Below the pieces are notes generated by a model. It was not told where the DNA came from and did not search any database. It was given only the letters and a program-made list of their open reading frames with translations. This document shows, in pieces, positions 55,393 to 63,437 of a stretch of DNA of 64,000 nt. This DNA is from Betaproteobacteria bacterium Ga0077527 (GTDB taxonomy: Bacteria; Pseudomonadota; Gammaproteobacteria; Burkholderiales; SG8-41), in contig LNDW01000020.1 of NCBI GenBank assembly GCA_001464815.1, forward strand, positions 248,001 to 312,000, in the 5' to 3' direction. The stretch's first letter is position 1. The number at the start of each line of letters is the position of its first letter. The position numbers were made by a program, and so were the translations under genes.

Positions 55393-55806
55393 TCAGTCTG
55401 GAATCGGCATCGGCTTGCGGCTTAGCAGATTCAGCCAGCCGCGGATGATGCGGTAAAGCACCCATATTCCGGCCAGCAGCAGGATCGGGATGCCGATCAC
55501 CATGCCGATGAAGGTCGCGATCATCAGCCCGGAGACCACCACCCACAGCAACGACCACCAGAAGGTGCGGATCTGCCATGAAAAATGCGAATCGAGGAAG
55601 GTGCCGCGCACGCTGTCGCGCTTCACGTAATTGATGATCACCGCAATGATCGACGGCCAGCCGGTGAGGAAGGCGGTGACGATGAAGGCCGCGCTGGTCA
55701 GCCCGGTGATGGCGCTGAAGGCATGCAGCGCGTAAACGATGTGCGTGAGCGTGACCAGGTCTTCGGAAGGCAGGGGTTTCGGGGTGCTGGCGTCGATGTC
55801 GGTCAT
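55393..55806 (-). CDS. DUF4870-like membrane protein
   Basis: A 137-residue protein with three to four transmembrane helices (LVTLTHIVYALHAFSAITGL; SAAFIVTAFLTGWPSIIAVI; FWWSLLWVVVSGLMIATFIG; IGIPILLLAGIWVLYRIIRG). It resembles DUF4870/Tic20-like small membrane proteins found in Betaproteobacteria near hslR. The function is unknown. Confidence 0.82.
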   Translation of the reverse strand: MTDIDASTPKPLPSEDLVTLTHIVYALHAFSAITGLTSAAFIVTAFLTGWPSIIAVIINYVKRDSVRGTFLDSHFSWQIRTFWWSLLWVVVSGLMIATFIGMVIGIPILLLAGIWVLYRIIRGWLNLLSRKPMPIPD

Positions 55807-55874
55807 GCTGTGCCTCCAGGGAGAAAACGGGCTTCGGAACGCTCAGCCCGAACGGATTAAAACTATCGGACAGC

Positions 55875-56264
55875 CTAGGACAAATCCACCGCGTATTTCT
55901 TGAACTCCTCGAGCGAAGCAAATTCCAGCGAGGCCTCATGTGTTGCCCCCAGCACCACCCGCGGCGCATGGCCGGCGTTGAGCGCCTCGCGCCAGCGCGG
56001 AGCGCAGAGGCACCAGCGGTCGCCAGGCTTGAGGCCGGGAAAACCGAATTGCGGCGCCGGGGTCGAGAGATCATTGCCGCTGGCCTTGCTGAACTCGAGA
56101 AATCCGGCTGTCATCACCGCACACACGGTATGCACACCCATGTCCTCAGGGCTGGTGTTGCAGCAACCGTCCCGGAAAAAACCGGTCAATGGCTTTTCAC
56201 TGCAGGCCTGCAGTGGCTCGCCGAGTACGTTGCGGGCATGTTCACGGGGATCGAAGCGGCGCAT
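55875..56264 (-). CDS. DUF2237 family protein
   Basis: A 129-residue soluble protein of the DUF2237 family: NVLGEPLQACSEKPLTGFFR, then DGCCNTSPEDMGVHTVCAVM and FSKASGNDLSTPAP with LKPGDRWCLCAPRWREAL. Several conserved cysteines and a WCLC motif are visible. The fold is known structurally but not the function. It stands alone between the DUF4870-like gene and the B12 radical SAM gene. Confidence 0.88.
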   Translation of the reverse strand: MRRFDPREHARNVLGEPLQACSEKPLTGFFRDGCCNTSPEDMGVHTVCAVMTAGFLEFSKASGNDLSTPAPQFGFPGLKPGDRWCLCAPRWREALNAGHAPRVVLGATHEASLEFASLEEFKKYAVDLS

Positions 56265-56297
56265 TATCTGATTTCAATCATGTGTTGTTGTTGATGT

Positions 56298-57797
56298 TCA
56301 GTGAACGTGGCGTGACTGGCGCAGCCGGCCTCGTGCAGCCGGCGGTTCGGGGCGCGTGCCGCGGGCCATGAACGGCAGCTTGCCGCGGGCGCCGCTGGCC
56401 TCGAAATCTTCGACCACTGCGGCAGCCACCGTCGCGGCATCCGCGCCTTCGGCGACCAGGAAATCATGCAGATAGCCGCAGAGTTTTTCCAGCGCAAATT
56501 CGTGGGTTTTGGCGGTGTTGCGGTAGAGCCAGTCGGCAAATGCCATGAAACGGGCGAAGGGCGCATCGCCCAGCAGCAGCGGCAGCGCGCGATGGAAGCG
56601 GCCGGAATTGCCAATCAGGTCCCAGTAGCGGGCGAAACGCACCACACGCTGCACTTCATTGAAATCCAGCGCATCGGTGGCCAGCACCGCATACGGCGCA
56701 TCCGGGCTGTACCGCATGTGATGCGCCTCGGTATGGCGGGCAATCGGCGCGCCGCGCAGCCGCTTCAGGATGCCGACCTGGATTTCATGCGGACGCAGCG
56801 CATGCAGGCGGTCGAAGCCGCGGCCGAAAGTTTCCAGATTCTCGCCGGGCAGGCCGGCAATCAGGTCGACGTGGATCAGCGCCGGCGATTCATCACGCAG
56901 CCAGCGCAGGTTGGCCTCGGCCAGCGCATTGTTCTGGCGGCGCGAGATGCGCGCCTGTGTGGTTTCGTCCCAGGTCTGGATGCCGACCTCGAAATGCAGA
57001 TGTCCCGGCGGAAAACGCAGGATCGCCGCCTTGAGTTTTTCCGGAAGGTGATCGGGGATCAGCTCGAAATGGATGAACAGGTCATCCGACATCCGCTCCA
57101 GGAAAAAACCGAGGATGGCGAGGCTGGTATCGACCTTCAGGTTGAAGGTGCGGTCAACAAAACGGAAATGGCGCACGCCGCGCTCATGCAGTATCCGCAG
57201 CTCGGCAAGAAAACGCTCCAGGTCAAAAGGCCAGGCGGTCTTGTCCAGCGCCGAAAGGCAGAACTCGCATTTGAAGGGACAGCCGCGCGAGGCTTCGACG
57301 TAGATAAAGCGGCGCGCGATGTCGTTGTCGCTGTATTCGCGGTAGGGCAGCGCCAGTTCGGCCAGCGGCGGCTGTTTCCCGGCATGCACTTTCTGCGCCG
57401 GCGGCTTGCCGGCCACGATATCGGCGCAAAGCTGCGGAAAAGTCACATCGCCCCAGCCGGTGACCACATAGTCGGCGAGCTGGCAGATGCGCTGCCCTTC
57501 GACCTCGTGGCTGACCTCGGGCCCGCCGACAACCACCACCACTTCCGGGGCGACCTGTTTCAGCATCGCCACCAGGCGGGTGGTGTCCTCGACATTCCAG
57601 ATATAGACCCCGAAACCGATGATCGAGGGTTTTTCGGCAAGCAGGCGCTCGGCGATGTCGGCCGGCCGGTCGCCGAGCACAAACTCGCGGATCGCGCAGT
57701 CCCCGTGCAGGGCGCCCATGTTCGCGCGCAGGCAGCGCAGGCCAAGGGCGGCATGCACATGGCGGGCATTGATGGTGGCGAGCAGGATGCGGGACAT
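56298..57797 (-). CDS. B12-binding-domain radical SAM protein
   Basis: A 499-residue protein. The N-terminal ~130 residues are a cobalamin-binding-like Rossmann domain (IIGFGVYIWNVEDTTRLVAM, VVVVGGPEVSHEVEGQ). The radical SAM cluster motif is ASRGCPFKCEFCLSALDK (C-x3-C-x2-C) near residue 170; GQTWDE-type and PHEIQVGILKRLRGAPIARH follow, then a C-terminal DUF4080-like region. These enzymes methylate or rearrange unreactive carbons. The substrate is unknown. It diverges from the 133-residue hypothetical gene. Confidence 0.92.
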   Translation of the reverse strand: MSRILLATINARHVHAALGLRCLRANMGALHGDCAIREFVLGDRPADIAERLLAEKPSIIGFGVYIWNVEDTTRLVAMLKQVAPEVVVVVGGPEVSHEVEGQRICQLADYVVTGWGDVTFPQLCADIVAGKPPAQKVHAGKQPPLAELALPYREYSDNDIARRFIYVEASRGCPFKCEFCLSALDKTAWPFDLERFLAELRILHERGVRHFRFVDRTFNLKVDTSLAILGFFLERMSDDLFIHFELIPDHLPEKLKAAILRFPPGHLHFEVGIQTWDETTQARISRRQNNALAEANLRWLRDESPALIHVDLIAGLPGENLETFGRGFDRLHALRPHEIQVGILKRLRGAPIARHTEAHHMRYSPDAPYAVLATDALDFNEVQRVVRFARYWDLIGNSGRFHRALPLLLGDAPFARFMAFADWLYRNTAKTHEFALEKLCGYLHDFLVAEGADAATVAAAVVEDFEASGARGKLPFMARGTRPEPPAARGRLRQSRHVH

Positions 57798-57881
57798 CCG
57801 CGGATTATCTCACCGCCGGTGAAGGCCACCCGCGTTTTTGATACGCTCGCGTATTCCATTCACCACAGGTATTGAGCAATC

Positions 57882-58283
57882 ATGGCCCAGAGACCCGACC
57901 CCGCCGAATCCAAAATGGACGCCTCGGCGCTGTACCGCGAAGACATCATCACCGACCGCAAGGTCGGCACCATCCGCCGCATGACTCCGGTGCTGCCTTC
58001 CGGCGCCGACGATGCCGCACGTCCGACCATCTATCTCGGAGAAGCGCAAATCATGACCAATGCCGGTCCGCTGCCGATCAACTTCGAGATCGAAGGCAAG
58101 GACCTCGGCGAAGCCGTCGAAAAATTCGCCGAAGCCGCCAAGGAAGCGGTCGAGCGCACCGTGCGCGAGCTGCAGGAACTGCGCCGCCAGCAGGCCTCTT
58201 CGATCGTGGTGCCGGGTGCCGGTGGCGGCATGGGTGGTCTTGGCGGGCTGGGCGGACCCGGCGGCAAGATCCAGATGCCGTGA
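57882..58283 (+). CDS. Conserved small protein with Gly-rich tail, unknown function
   Basis: A 133-residue soluble protein. It has RKVGTIRRMTPVLPSGADDA, IYLGEAQIMTNAGPLPINFE, then a charged, probably coiled-coil helix (AVEKFAEAAKEAVERTVREL then QELRRQQ) and a low-complexity tail of Gly (GGGMGGLGGLGGPGGKIQMP). The family is not recognised by name. It overlaps the Nudix gene (GTGA), so the two are coupled. It could be a partner or regulator of that protein. Confidence 0.75.
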   Translation: MAQRPDPAESKMDASALYREDIITDRKVGTIRRMTPVLPSGADDAARPTIYLGEAQIMTNAGPLPINFEIEGKDLGEAVEKFAEAAKEAVERTVRELQELRRQQASSIVVPGAGGGMGGLGGLGGPGGKIQMP

Positions 58284-58723
58284 ATCAAGTCACTGTGAAT
58301 CAGCCCGCGACTGTCGTGCGTTCCGCCGGCGTAGTCATCGCACGGCGCAGCGCCGGCGACTGGCGGCTGCTGGTGCTGCGCGCCGGCCGGCTCTGGGATT
58401 TCCCCAAAGGTCTGGTTGATGAAGGCGAAAGCGCGATGGAAACCGCCCGACGCGAAGCCACCGAAGGCACCGGCATCTCCGACCTGACTTTCGACGCGGC
58501 GGAATCGCACAAGGAAACCATCGCCTACGGCACCGGCGAAATCGCGCGCTACTACCTGGCCATCACCACCACCGTCGAAGTTACGCTGCCGATCGTGCAT
58601 GAGCTCGGCCAGCCCGCCTACGACGAATGGCGCTGGGTCGGCTTCGACGAGTCCGAGGATTACCTGCCGCCACGGCTCACTGCGGTGCTGGCGTGGGTGC
58701 GCGATACGCTGGATCCGGCGTAA
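58280..58723 (+). CDS. Nudix-family hydrolase-like protein, altered Nudix box
   Basis: A 147-residue Nudix fold: AGVVIARRSAGDWRLLVLRA then LWDFPKGLVDEGESAMETAR and REATEGTGI. The consensus GX5EX7REUXEEXGU is met except that the second Glu of EE is Gly (REATEG), which removes a metal ligand, so activity may be reduced or altered. The start is GTG at 58280, overlapping the preceding gene's stop. Family members cleave nucleoside diphosphates or their analogues. Confidence 0.82.
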   Translation: MNQVTVNQPATVVRSAGVVIARRSAGDWRLLVLRAGRLWDFPKGLVDEGESAMETARREATEGTGISDLTFDAAESHKETIAYGTGEIARYYLAITTTVEVTLPIVHELGQPAYDEWRWVGFDESEDYLPPRLTAVLAWVRDTLDPA

Positions 58724-58794
58724 CGAATCCAGCCGGAAGCGCGCCGCTCCAGTCTGCGCGGAGCGGCGCCCTCTCCTGCTTCAGGCTTACCCCT

Positions 58795-60507
58795 TCAACG
58801 TCCCTTTTTTGCCGGAATCAGCGGCACCATCAGGTACGACGGCGTGCTGCCGCCGGCATAAATGGTGTTGGTGGCGCCGGCGTTGTAGTCGGCGTGGTAG
58901 TGGGTGTACGGCGCGCTACCCTGGCCGTCGCGCGGCTGGATGTCAACGCGCAGGCTGTGCCCTTTTTTGAACACCATGCTGGTCGGCCAGACTTCGATGC
59001 GGCACTCGACGATCTCGCCTTTTTTCAGCCACTGCCGCTCATCGTGGCTGTGGAAGGGGCGGTACGGCAGCGATTTTTTCGGATCGAGCTTGCGGTGCGA
59101 GGCACGCAGCCAGCCCTTGGTCACGCAGGGAATCGGCTGGCCATGCTGGCCGACTTCACAGACGTCATGGCCGTCGGCATCGATGTTGCGGATGGTGACA
59201 AAAATATCCATGTCCTCCGAAGTGCTCGACACCCAGACACTCGCCACCAGCGGGCCGGTGATCTCGGTGTCTTCCGCCATCGGCGGCGTGACAAAGGCAA
59301 CGCCGGTGCGGCCGGTGTTGCCGTGGGTCGTCGACAGCGAGGAGCCGCTGGCCACACCCGCCTTGGTCACGCCGCTGGCGGTGTAGCTGAGCGCAGTGCG
59401 GTTCTTCGGTGCTGATTTCGCCAGCGTGCCCTCGACATCATCGGGCCCGCCCACCGTCCGGCGCTCGGGCTTCAGATAGAGCTTGGTCCACTTCGTTCGT
59501 TTCAGCGGCCACTCGTTCTCGAAGCGGAAGGGATAGGGTTTCTCGCTGCCACCGCTGCGGATTTCGAGCTTGACCGGCGGCTCGTCCATGATGCCGCTGT
59601 CGATGCCCTTCAGCCAGTAATCGAACCAGCGCAGCTGGTCCATGCGCCCTTCCTCGGAGTGAAAGGGATGGAAATGCGAGCCGGTATGCACGCGCAGCTT
59701 CTTGTGTTTGGCCGCGGCGTTCATGAAGCCTTCGGTATTGCCGCGCAGGTGCATCGAAAAACCGCCCCAGTTGCCCACCGAATAGGTCGGCACCTTGATC
59801 TGGTCCCAGCGCGCGCTCGCCAGCCGCCAGTATTCCGAGTCAAGATCGTTGCGCATGAAGTTCCACAGCATGTCGTTCTGGAAGGCATCGGGGTTGTAGC
59901 TGCGTGGCTTGCCGAGCAGGTGGTGAGCGGTATGCGTCAGCCACCAGTTGCCGATGAAACCAAGGGCGAAGATGCCGCCGTGGTAAGCCTGGTCGCGGTA
60001 CTGGTCGGCACGGCCCTCCCAGGGCATGATCGCCTTCAGCGACGGCGGCTGCAGATTGGCGACACGCCACTGCGATGAGGCATGGTACGAAATGCCGAGC
60101 ATGCCGACGCTGCCCGAACACCAGTCGCGTTTGGCGATCCATTCGATCGCGTCATAGGTGTCCACACCTTCCTGGTACGAGCTGGGATCGGACTTGCCGG
60201 GAGACTTGCCGGTGCCGCGGGCATCGACACGCACGCAGGCATAACCGCGCGGGCACCACCACTCGGGATTGGCGGTTTCCCAGTTCATGTGCGGATTGGC
60301 TTTTTCCTCGAGGTCGGCCGGCGGCGTCCACAGCTTGTCCTTCTGGTACGGGCCGATGTTGAAAATCACCGGCACCTTCTCGCGGAAATCCGGACGGAAG
60401 ATGTCGCAGCGGATGATGCTGCCATCACGCATCGGAATCTGCACATCCTTCTCGACGATCAGCTTCATTTTTCGCGGCTGCGACACCTTGTATTTGTTGC
60501 GGCTCAT
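58795..60507 (-). CDS. CocE/NonD-family hydrolase
   Basis: A 570-residue alpha/beta hydrolase. DVQIPMRDGSIIRCDIFRPD at the start, then RVDARGTGKSPGK (typical) and the nucleophile elbow VGMLGISYHASSQW (Ser in GxSYx). WFDYWLKGIDSGIMDEPPVK leads to the C-terminal jelly-roll (PXPEPD-like) domain. The family hydrolyses esters and amides such as acylated amino acids and cocaine. It is probably cytosolic. The ATG at 60507 has AGGAG upstream and the Bug-protein gene is 52 bases upstream, possibly co-transcribed. Confidence 0.9.
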   Translation of the reverse strand: MSRNKYKVSQPRKMKLIVEKDVQIPMRDGSIIRCDIFRPDFREKVPVIFNIGPYQKDKLWTPPADLEEKANPHMNWETANPEWWCPRGYACVRVDARGTGKSPGKSDPSSYQEGVDTYDAIEWIAKRDWCSGSVGMLGISYHASSQWRVANLQPPSLKAIMPWEGRADQYRDQAYHGGIFALGFIGNWWLTHTAHHLLGKPRSYNPDAFQNDMLWNFMRNDLDSEYWRLASARWDQIKVPTYSVGNWGGFSMHLRGNTEGFMNAAAKHKKLRVHTGSHFHPFHSEEGRMDQLRWFDYWLKGIDSGIMDEPPVKLEIRSGGSEKPYPFRFENEWPLKRTKWTKLYLKPERRTVGGPDDVEGTLAKSAPKNRTALSYTASGVTKAGVASGSSLSTTHGNTGRTGVAFVTPPMAEDTEITGPLVASVWVSSTSEDMDIFVTIRNIDADGHDVCEVGQHGQPIPCVTKGWLRASHRKLDPKKSLPYRPFHSHDERQWLKKGEIVECRIEVWPTSMVFKKGHSLRVDIQPRDGQGSAPYTHYHADYNAGATNTIYAGGSTPSYLMVPLIPAKKGR

Positions 60508-60559
60508 GCTGCGGGCTCCTGTGGGTTCATGGATTTCAGTCAGACGGGCTTTACATTGC

Positions 60560-61522
60560 TCATTCGGGCACGACGCCGGCGGCGCGTGCCACCCGGGTCC
60601 AGCGTTCGATCTCGGCGCGGTTATAGCGGTCGTATTCATCCGGGGAATTGCCGACCGGCTCTGCGCCCTGGCTGGACAGTCCGTTGCGCACGGCGGGATC
60701 GGCGAGCGCCTTGACCACCGCGGCGTTGACGCGCTCGACGATGGGCCGCGGCGTTTTCGCCGGCGCGAACATGCCGAAGCCGCTGGAGACGATGAAATCC
60801 TGAAAACCCTGTTCGATCATCGTCGGCACCTCCGGCGCCGCCGGCGACCGTTTGGCGCCGGCCTGGGCAATCATGCGCAGGCGGCCGGCGCGCACGAATT
60901 CGATGAAGGCGGGCAACGCGGCAAAAATCATCTGCGAATTGCCGGCGATGACGTCGGTGGTGGCCGGCCCGACGCCCTTGTACGGCACGTGCAGCATTTT
61001 CAGGCCGCCGGAGGCATGCGACAGCATTTCAATCGCGAGATGCGTCGAGGTGCCGTGACCCGGCGTGGCGTATGCGAGTTGTCCGGGTCTTGCTTTTGCC
61101 AGGGCCACCAGCTGTTTGATGTCCCTCGCCGGCAGCGAAGGATGGATCACCAGTCCGTTGGGCACGTCGGCTACCAGCGTGATCGGCGCGAAATCATTGA
61201 CAGAGTCGTAGGGCAGGTTCTTGCGTACGCCGGGATTGATGACATGAGCGCTGGAAACCATGCCGATGGTGTAACCGTCGGGCGGCGACTTGGCGACGAT
61301 CGCGGTGCCCAGTGTGCTGCCGGCACCGCCGCGGTTGTCGATCAGGATCTGCTGACCAAGGTCCTGGGTCATGCGCGGGGCGATGGCACGGGCGATGATA
61401 TCGGTGTTGCCGCCGGGCGCGAAGGGCACCACCATGCGCACCGGCTTGCTCGGCCAGGCCTGCGCAAAGGCCATGCCGCTGCACAACAGGCCGCCCGCCA
61501 TCCAAAACAGATGTTTCCGCAT
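60560..61522 (-). CDS. Bug/TctC-family periplasmic solute-binding protein
   Basis: A 320-residue secreted binding protein: signal peptide MRKHLFWMAGGLLCSGMAFA, then QAWPSKPVRMVVPFAPGGNT, LIDNRGGAGSTLGTAIVAKS, PPDGYTIGMV, HPSLPARDIKQLVALAKARP and HVPYKGVGPA. It is the third Bug protein in the window. It may capture an ester- or amide-derived acid for the CocE-like gene 52 bases downstream. The ATG at 61522 has GGAGGAGA upstream; 61627 is rejected. Confidence 0.93.
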   Translation of the reverse strand: MRKHLFWMAGGLLCSGMAFAQAWPSKPVRMVVPFAPGGNTDIIARAIAPRMTQDLGQQILIDNRGGAGSTLGTAIVAKSPPDGYTIGMVSSAHVINPGVRKNLPYDSVNDFAPITLVADVPNGLVIHPSLPARDIKQLVALAKARPGQLAYATPGHGTSTHLAIEMLSHASGGLKMLHVPYKGVGPATTDVIAGNSQMIFAALPAFIEFVRAGRLRMIAQAGAKRSPAAPEVPTMIEQGFQDFIVSSGFGMFAPAKTPRPIVERVNAAVVKALADPAVRNGLSSQGAEPVGNSPDEYDRYNRAEIERWTRVARAAGVVPE

Positions 61523-61755
61523 ATTCTCCTCCGGTGGGTTCGGGCTGCGGACAATTATTGTTGTCGATCCTGCAGCCGCACTGCAGTGTAATACCGCCAA
61601 TGGCGCAAAAACGGACTGGTCCAGCATATGACTGCATCCCGGCCCTGACGGCCCTGTCTCAAGGTTTGCGCTGCATCAAGTCAGCGGACCGGATCCGGGA
61701 TTAGATTGTGGCGGTGGGCGAACTTGTCCCCATGTCCTCAACGGAGAATCGATCG

Positions 61756-62247
61756 ATGATCAAGGAAGTCAGCGGCGACCTGCTGCTCACCAAAGCCCAG
61801 GTGATCGCCCATGGTGTTGCCCCCAACGACCCGTTCCACAACGGTCTGGCCCTTCAGCTGCGCGAGCAATGGCCGGCCATGTACAAGGATTTCCGCCACT
61901 TCTGCCAGTCCCGGCACCCGAAACCGGGCACCCTGTGGACCTGGATGGGTGCGGACGGTAAACGCATCGTCAACCTGTTCACCCACGAAACCATCGAGGG
62001 GCATCATGGCGACACGCCAGGCCCGGCTTCGCTGCAGCATGTCGGCCATGCACTGCGTGAACTGGCGCGTCTTGCGAACGCCGAGCAATTCACCAGCATC
62101 GCCCTCCCGCGGCTGGCCACCGGCATCGGCCGTCTGGCCTGGAACGAAGTCAAGCCGCTGCTTGACCAGCATCTGGGCGGCCTGGACATTCCGGTGCTGG
62201 TGTACAGCACTTACCACGCCAAACAGCAGGCGAGTGAGGGTCTCTGA
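61756..62247 (+). CDS. Macro-domain protein (ADP-ribose binding)
   Basis: A 163-residue macro domain with little else. MIKEVSGDLLLTKAQVIAHG then VAPNDPFHNGLALQLREQWP is the family start, and LPRLATGIGRLAWNEVKPLL holds the phosphate-binding loop. Macro domains bind ADP-ribose and some remove it from proteins or nucleic acids. No ADP-ribosyltransferase is nearby. GGAG lies 9 bases before the ATG at 61756; earlier codons at 61708 and 61732 lack a site. Confidence 0.85.
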   Translation: MIKEVSGDLLLTKAQVIAHGVAPNDPFHNGLALQLREQWPAMYKDFRHFCQSRHPKPGTLWTWMGADGKRIVNLFTHETIEGHHGDTPGPASLQHVGHALRELARLANAEQFTSIALPRLATGIGRLAWNEVKPLLDQHLGGLDIPVLVYSTYHAKQQASEGL

Positions 62248-62328
62248 ACCTCCAGCCCGGCGCGGGCGCATCGCGCCGCCTCTGGTAAACTCGCCGCTCC
62301 CTACAGCGGCGACCGAACGGAGGAGATC

Positions 62329-62967
62329 ATGATCTACGAAGTACGCACCTACGACATCAAACCCAAAGCGCTGGGCGAAGTCGAAAAGCGTTTCGGCGAG
62401 GCCTACGAATACCGCAAGAAGCTCTCGCCGCTGGCCGCATTTTTCCACACCGAGATCGGCCCGCTCAACCAGATCATCCACATCTGGCCGTACAAGGACA
62501 TGGCGGAACGCGAGCGCATCCGCGGCGAGGCCGCGGCGTCCGGCAACTGGCCGCCGAAGATCGGCGAGTTCGTGCTCACCATGCGCACCGAGATCTTCAT
62601 CCCGTTTCCGTTTTCACCCGAAATCAAACCCGGAAAAATGGGCCCCTACTTCGAAATGCGCACCTACACCTATGCGCCGGGCGAATTTCCCAAGGTGCTC
62701 AAGGTCTGGGAACGCGCGCTGCCCGAACGCGTCAAGCTGAGCCCGCTGGTCGGCATCTGGAACGCGGAGTGCGGCAGCGTCAACCGCTTCACCCACATCT
62801 GGGCCTACCCCTCGCTCGACGCGCGCAACGAAACCCGCGAAAAGGCGCAGGCGATGGGCATCTGGCCGCCGTCGGCGCTGGCCAAGAAGGAAGGCATGCC
62901 CGACCCGGTGCTGGTCGCGCAGGAGAACAAGATCGTGATGCCGGCGGCGTTCTCGCCCCTGCAGTAA
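62329..62967 (+). CDS. NIPSNAP-family protein (two repeats)
   Basis: A 212-residue protein with two NIPSNAP ferredoxin-like repeats: MIYEVRTYDIKPKALGEVEK and GPYFEMRTYTYAPGEFPKVL, each followed by an IWxY element (IIHIWPYKDMAERER; THIWAYPSLDARNET). Family members are found in catabolic clusters and are thought to bind hydrophobic ligands. GGAGGAG lies 5 bases before the ATG. It begins the NIPSNAP-VOC-monooxygenase set. Confidence 0.9.
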   Translation: MIYEVRTYDIKPKALGEVEKRFGEAYEYRKKLSPLAAFFHTEIGPLNQIIHIWPYKDMAERERIRGEAAASGNWPPKIGEFVLTMRTEIFIPFPFSPEIKPGKMGPYFEMRTYTYAPGEFPKVLKVWERALPERVKLSPLVGIWNAECGSVNRFTHIWAYPSLDARNETREKAQAMGIWPPSALAKKEGMPDPVLVAQENKIVMPAAFSPLQ

Positions 62968-62998
62968 GCCGCTGCAGCAACACGGCCGGAAGCGGCGC

Positions 62999-63436
62999 AT
63001 GCCTGTCGGCAGGCTCGATCATTATTCGATCCGCACCCTCGACATCGAGGCGTCGCGCCGCTTCTACACTGAAGTGATGGGCTTCACGGTCGGCTTCCGG
63101 CCGCCGTTCAGGTTTCCGGGACTGTGGCTCTACAACGGCGCGCAGTACCCGGAAACCACCGGCGTGTTGCACATCATCGGCATCGACCCCGACGATCCCC
63201 AGGGCCTGCAGGACTATCTCGGAGACCGTGACCCGGCTTCGCTGCAGGGCACCGGCACCGTCGATCACATGGCTTTCACCGCCACCGGGCTTGCCGACAT
63301 GCGCGAACGCCTGGCCCGGCATGGCCTCGCCTTTCGCGAACGCACCGTGCCCTCGCTCGGCATCCACCAGGTGTTTTTCGAGGATCCCAGCGGCGTCACT
63401 CTCGAACTGAACTACCCCGCCGCCGAAGCCGCCTGA
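62999..63436 (+). CDS. VOC-superfamily (glyoxalase/dioxygenase-like) protein
   Basis: A 145-residue protein of two beta-alpha-beta-beta-beta modules: LDHYSIRTLDIEASRRFYTE (with the first metal His), TVDHMAFTATGLADMRERLA and QVFFEDPSGVTLELNYP (metal Glu). VOC members are dioxygenases, isomerases or resistance proteins using a metal. It is between the NIPSNAP gene and the monooxygenase gene, 1 base from the latter, suggesting a ring-cleavage or isomerase role in a catabolic path. Confidence 0.9.
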   Translation: MPVGRLDHYSIRTLDIEASRRFYTEVMGFTVGFRPPFRFPGLWLYNGAQYPETTGVLHIIGIDPDDPQGLQDYLGDRDPASLQGTGTVDHMAFTATGLADMRERLARHGLAFRERTVPSLGIHQVFFEDPSGVTLELNYPAAEAA

Positions 63437-63437
63437 G

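Noticed and set aside
56466..57875. A 469-codon frame antisense to the B12 radical SAM gene
   Set aside because: Shadow of the real gene; no recognisable domains.
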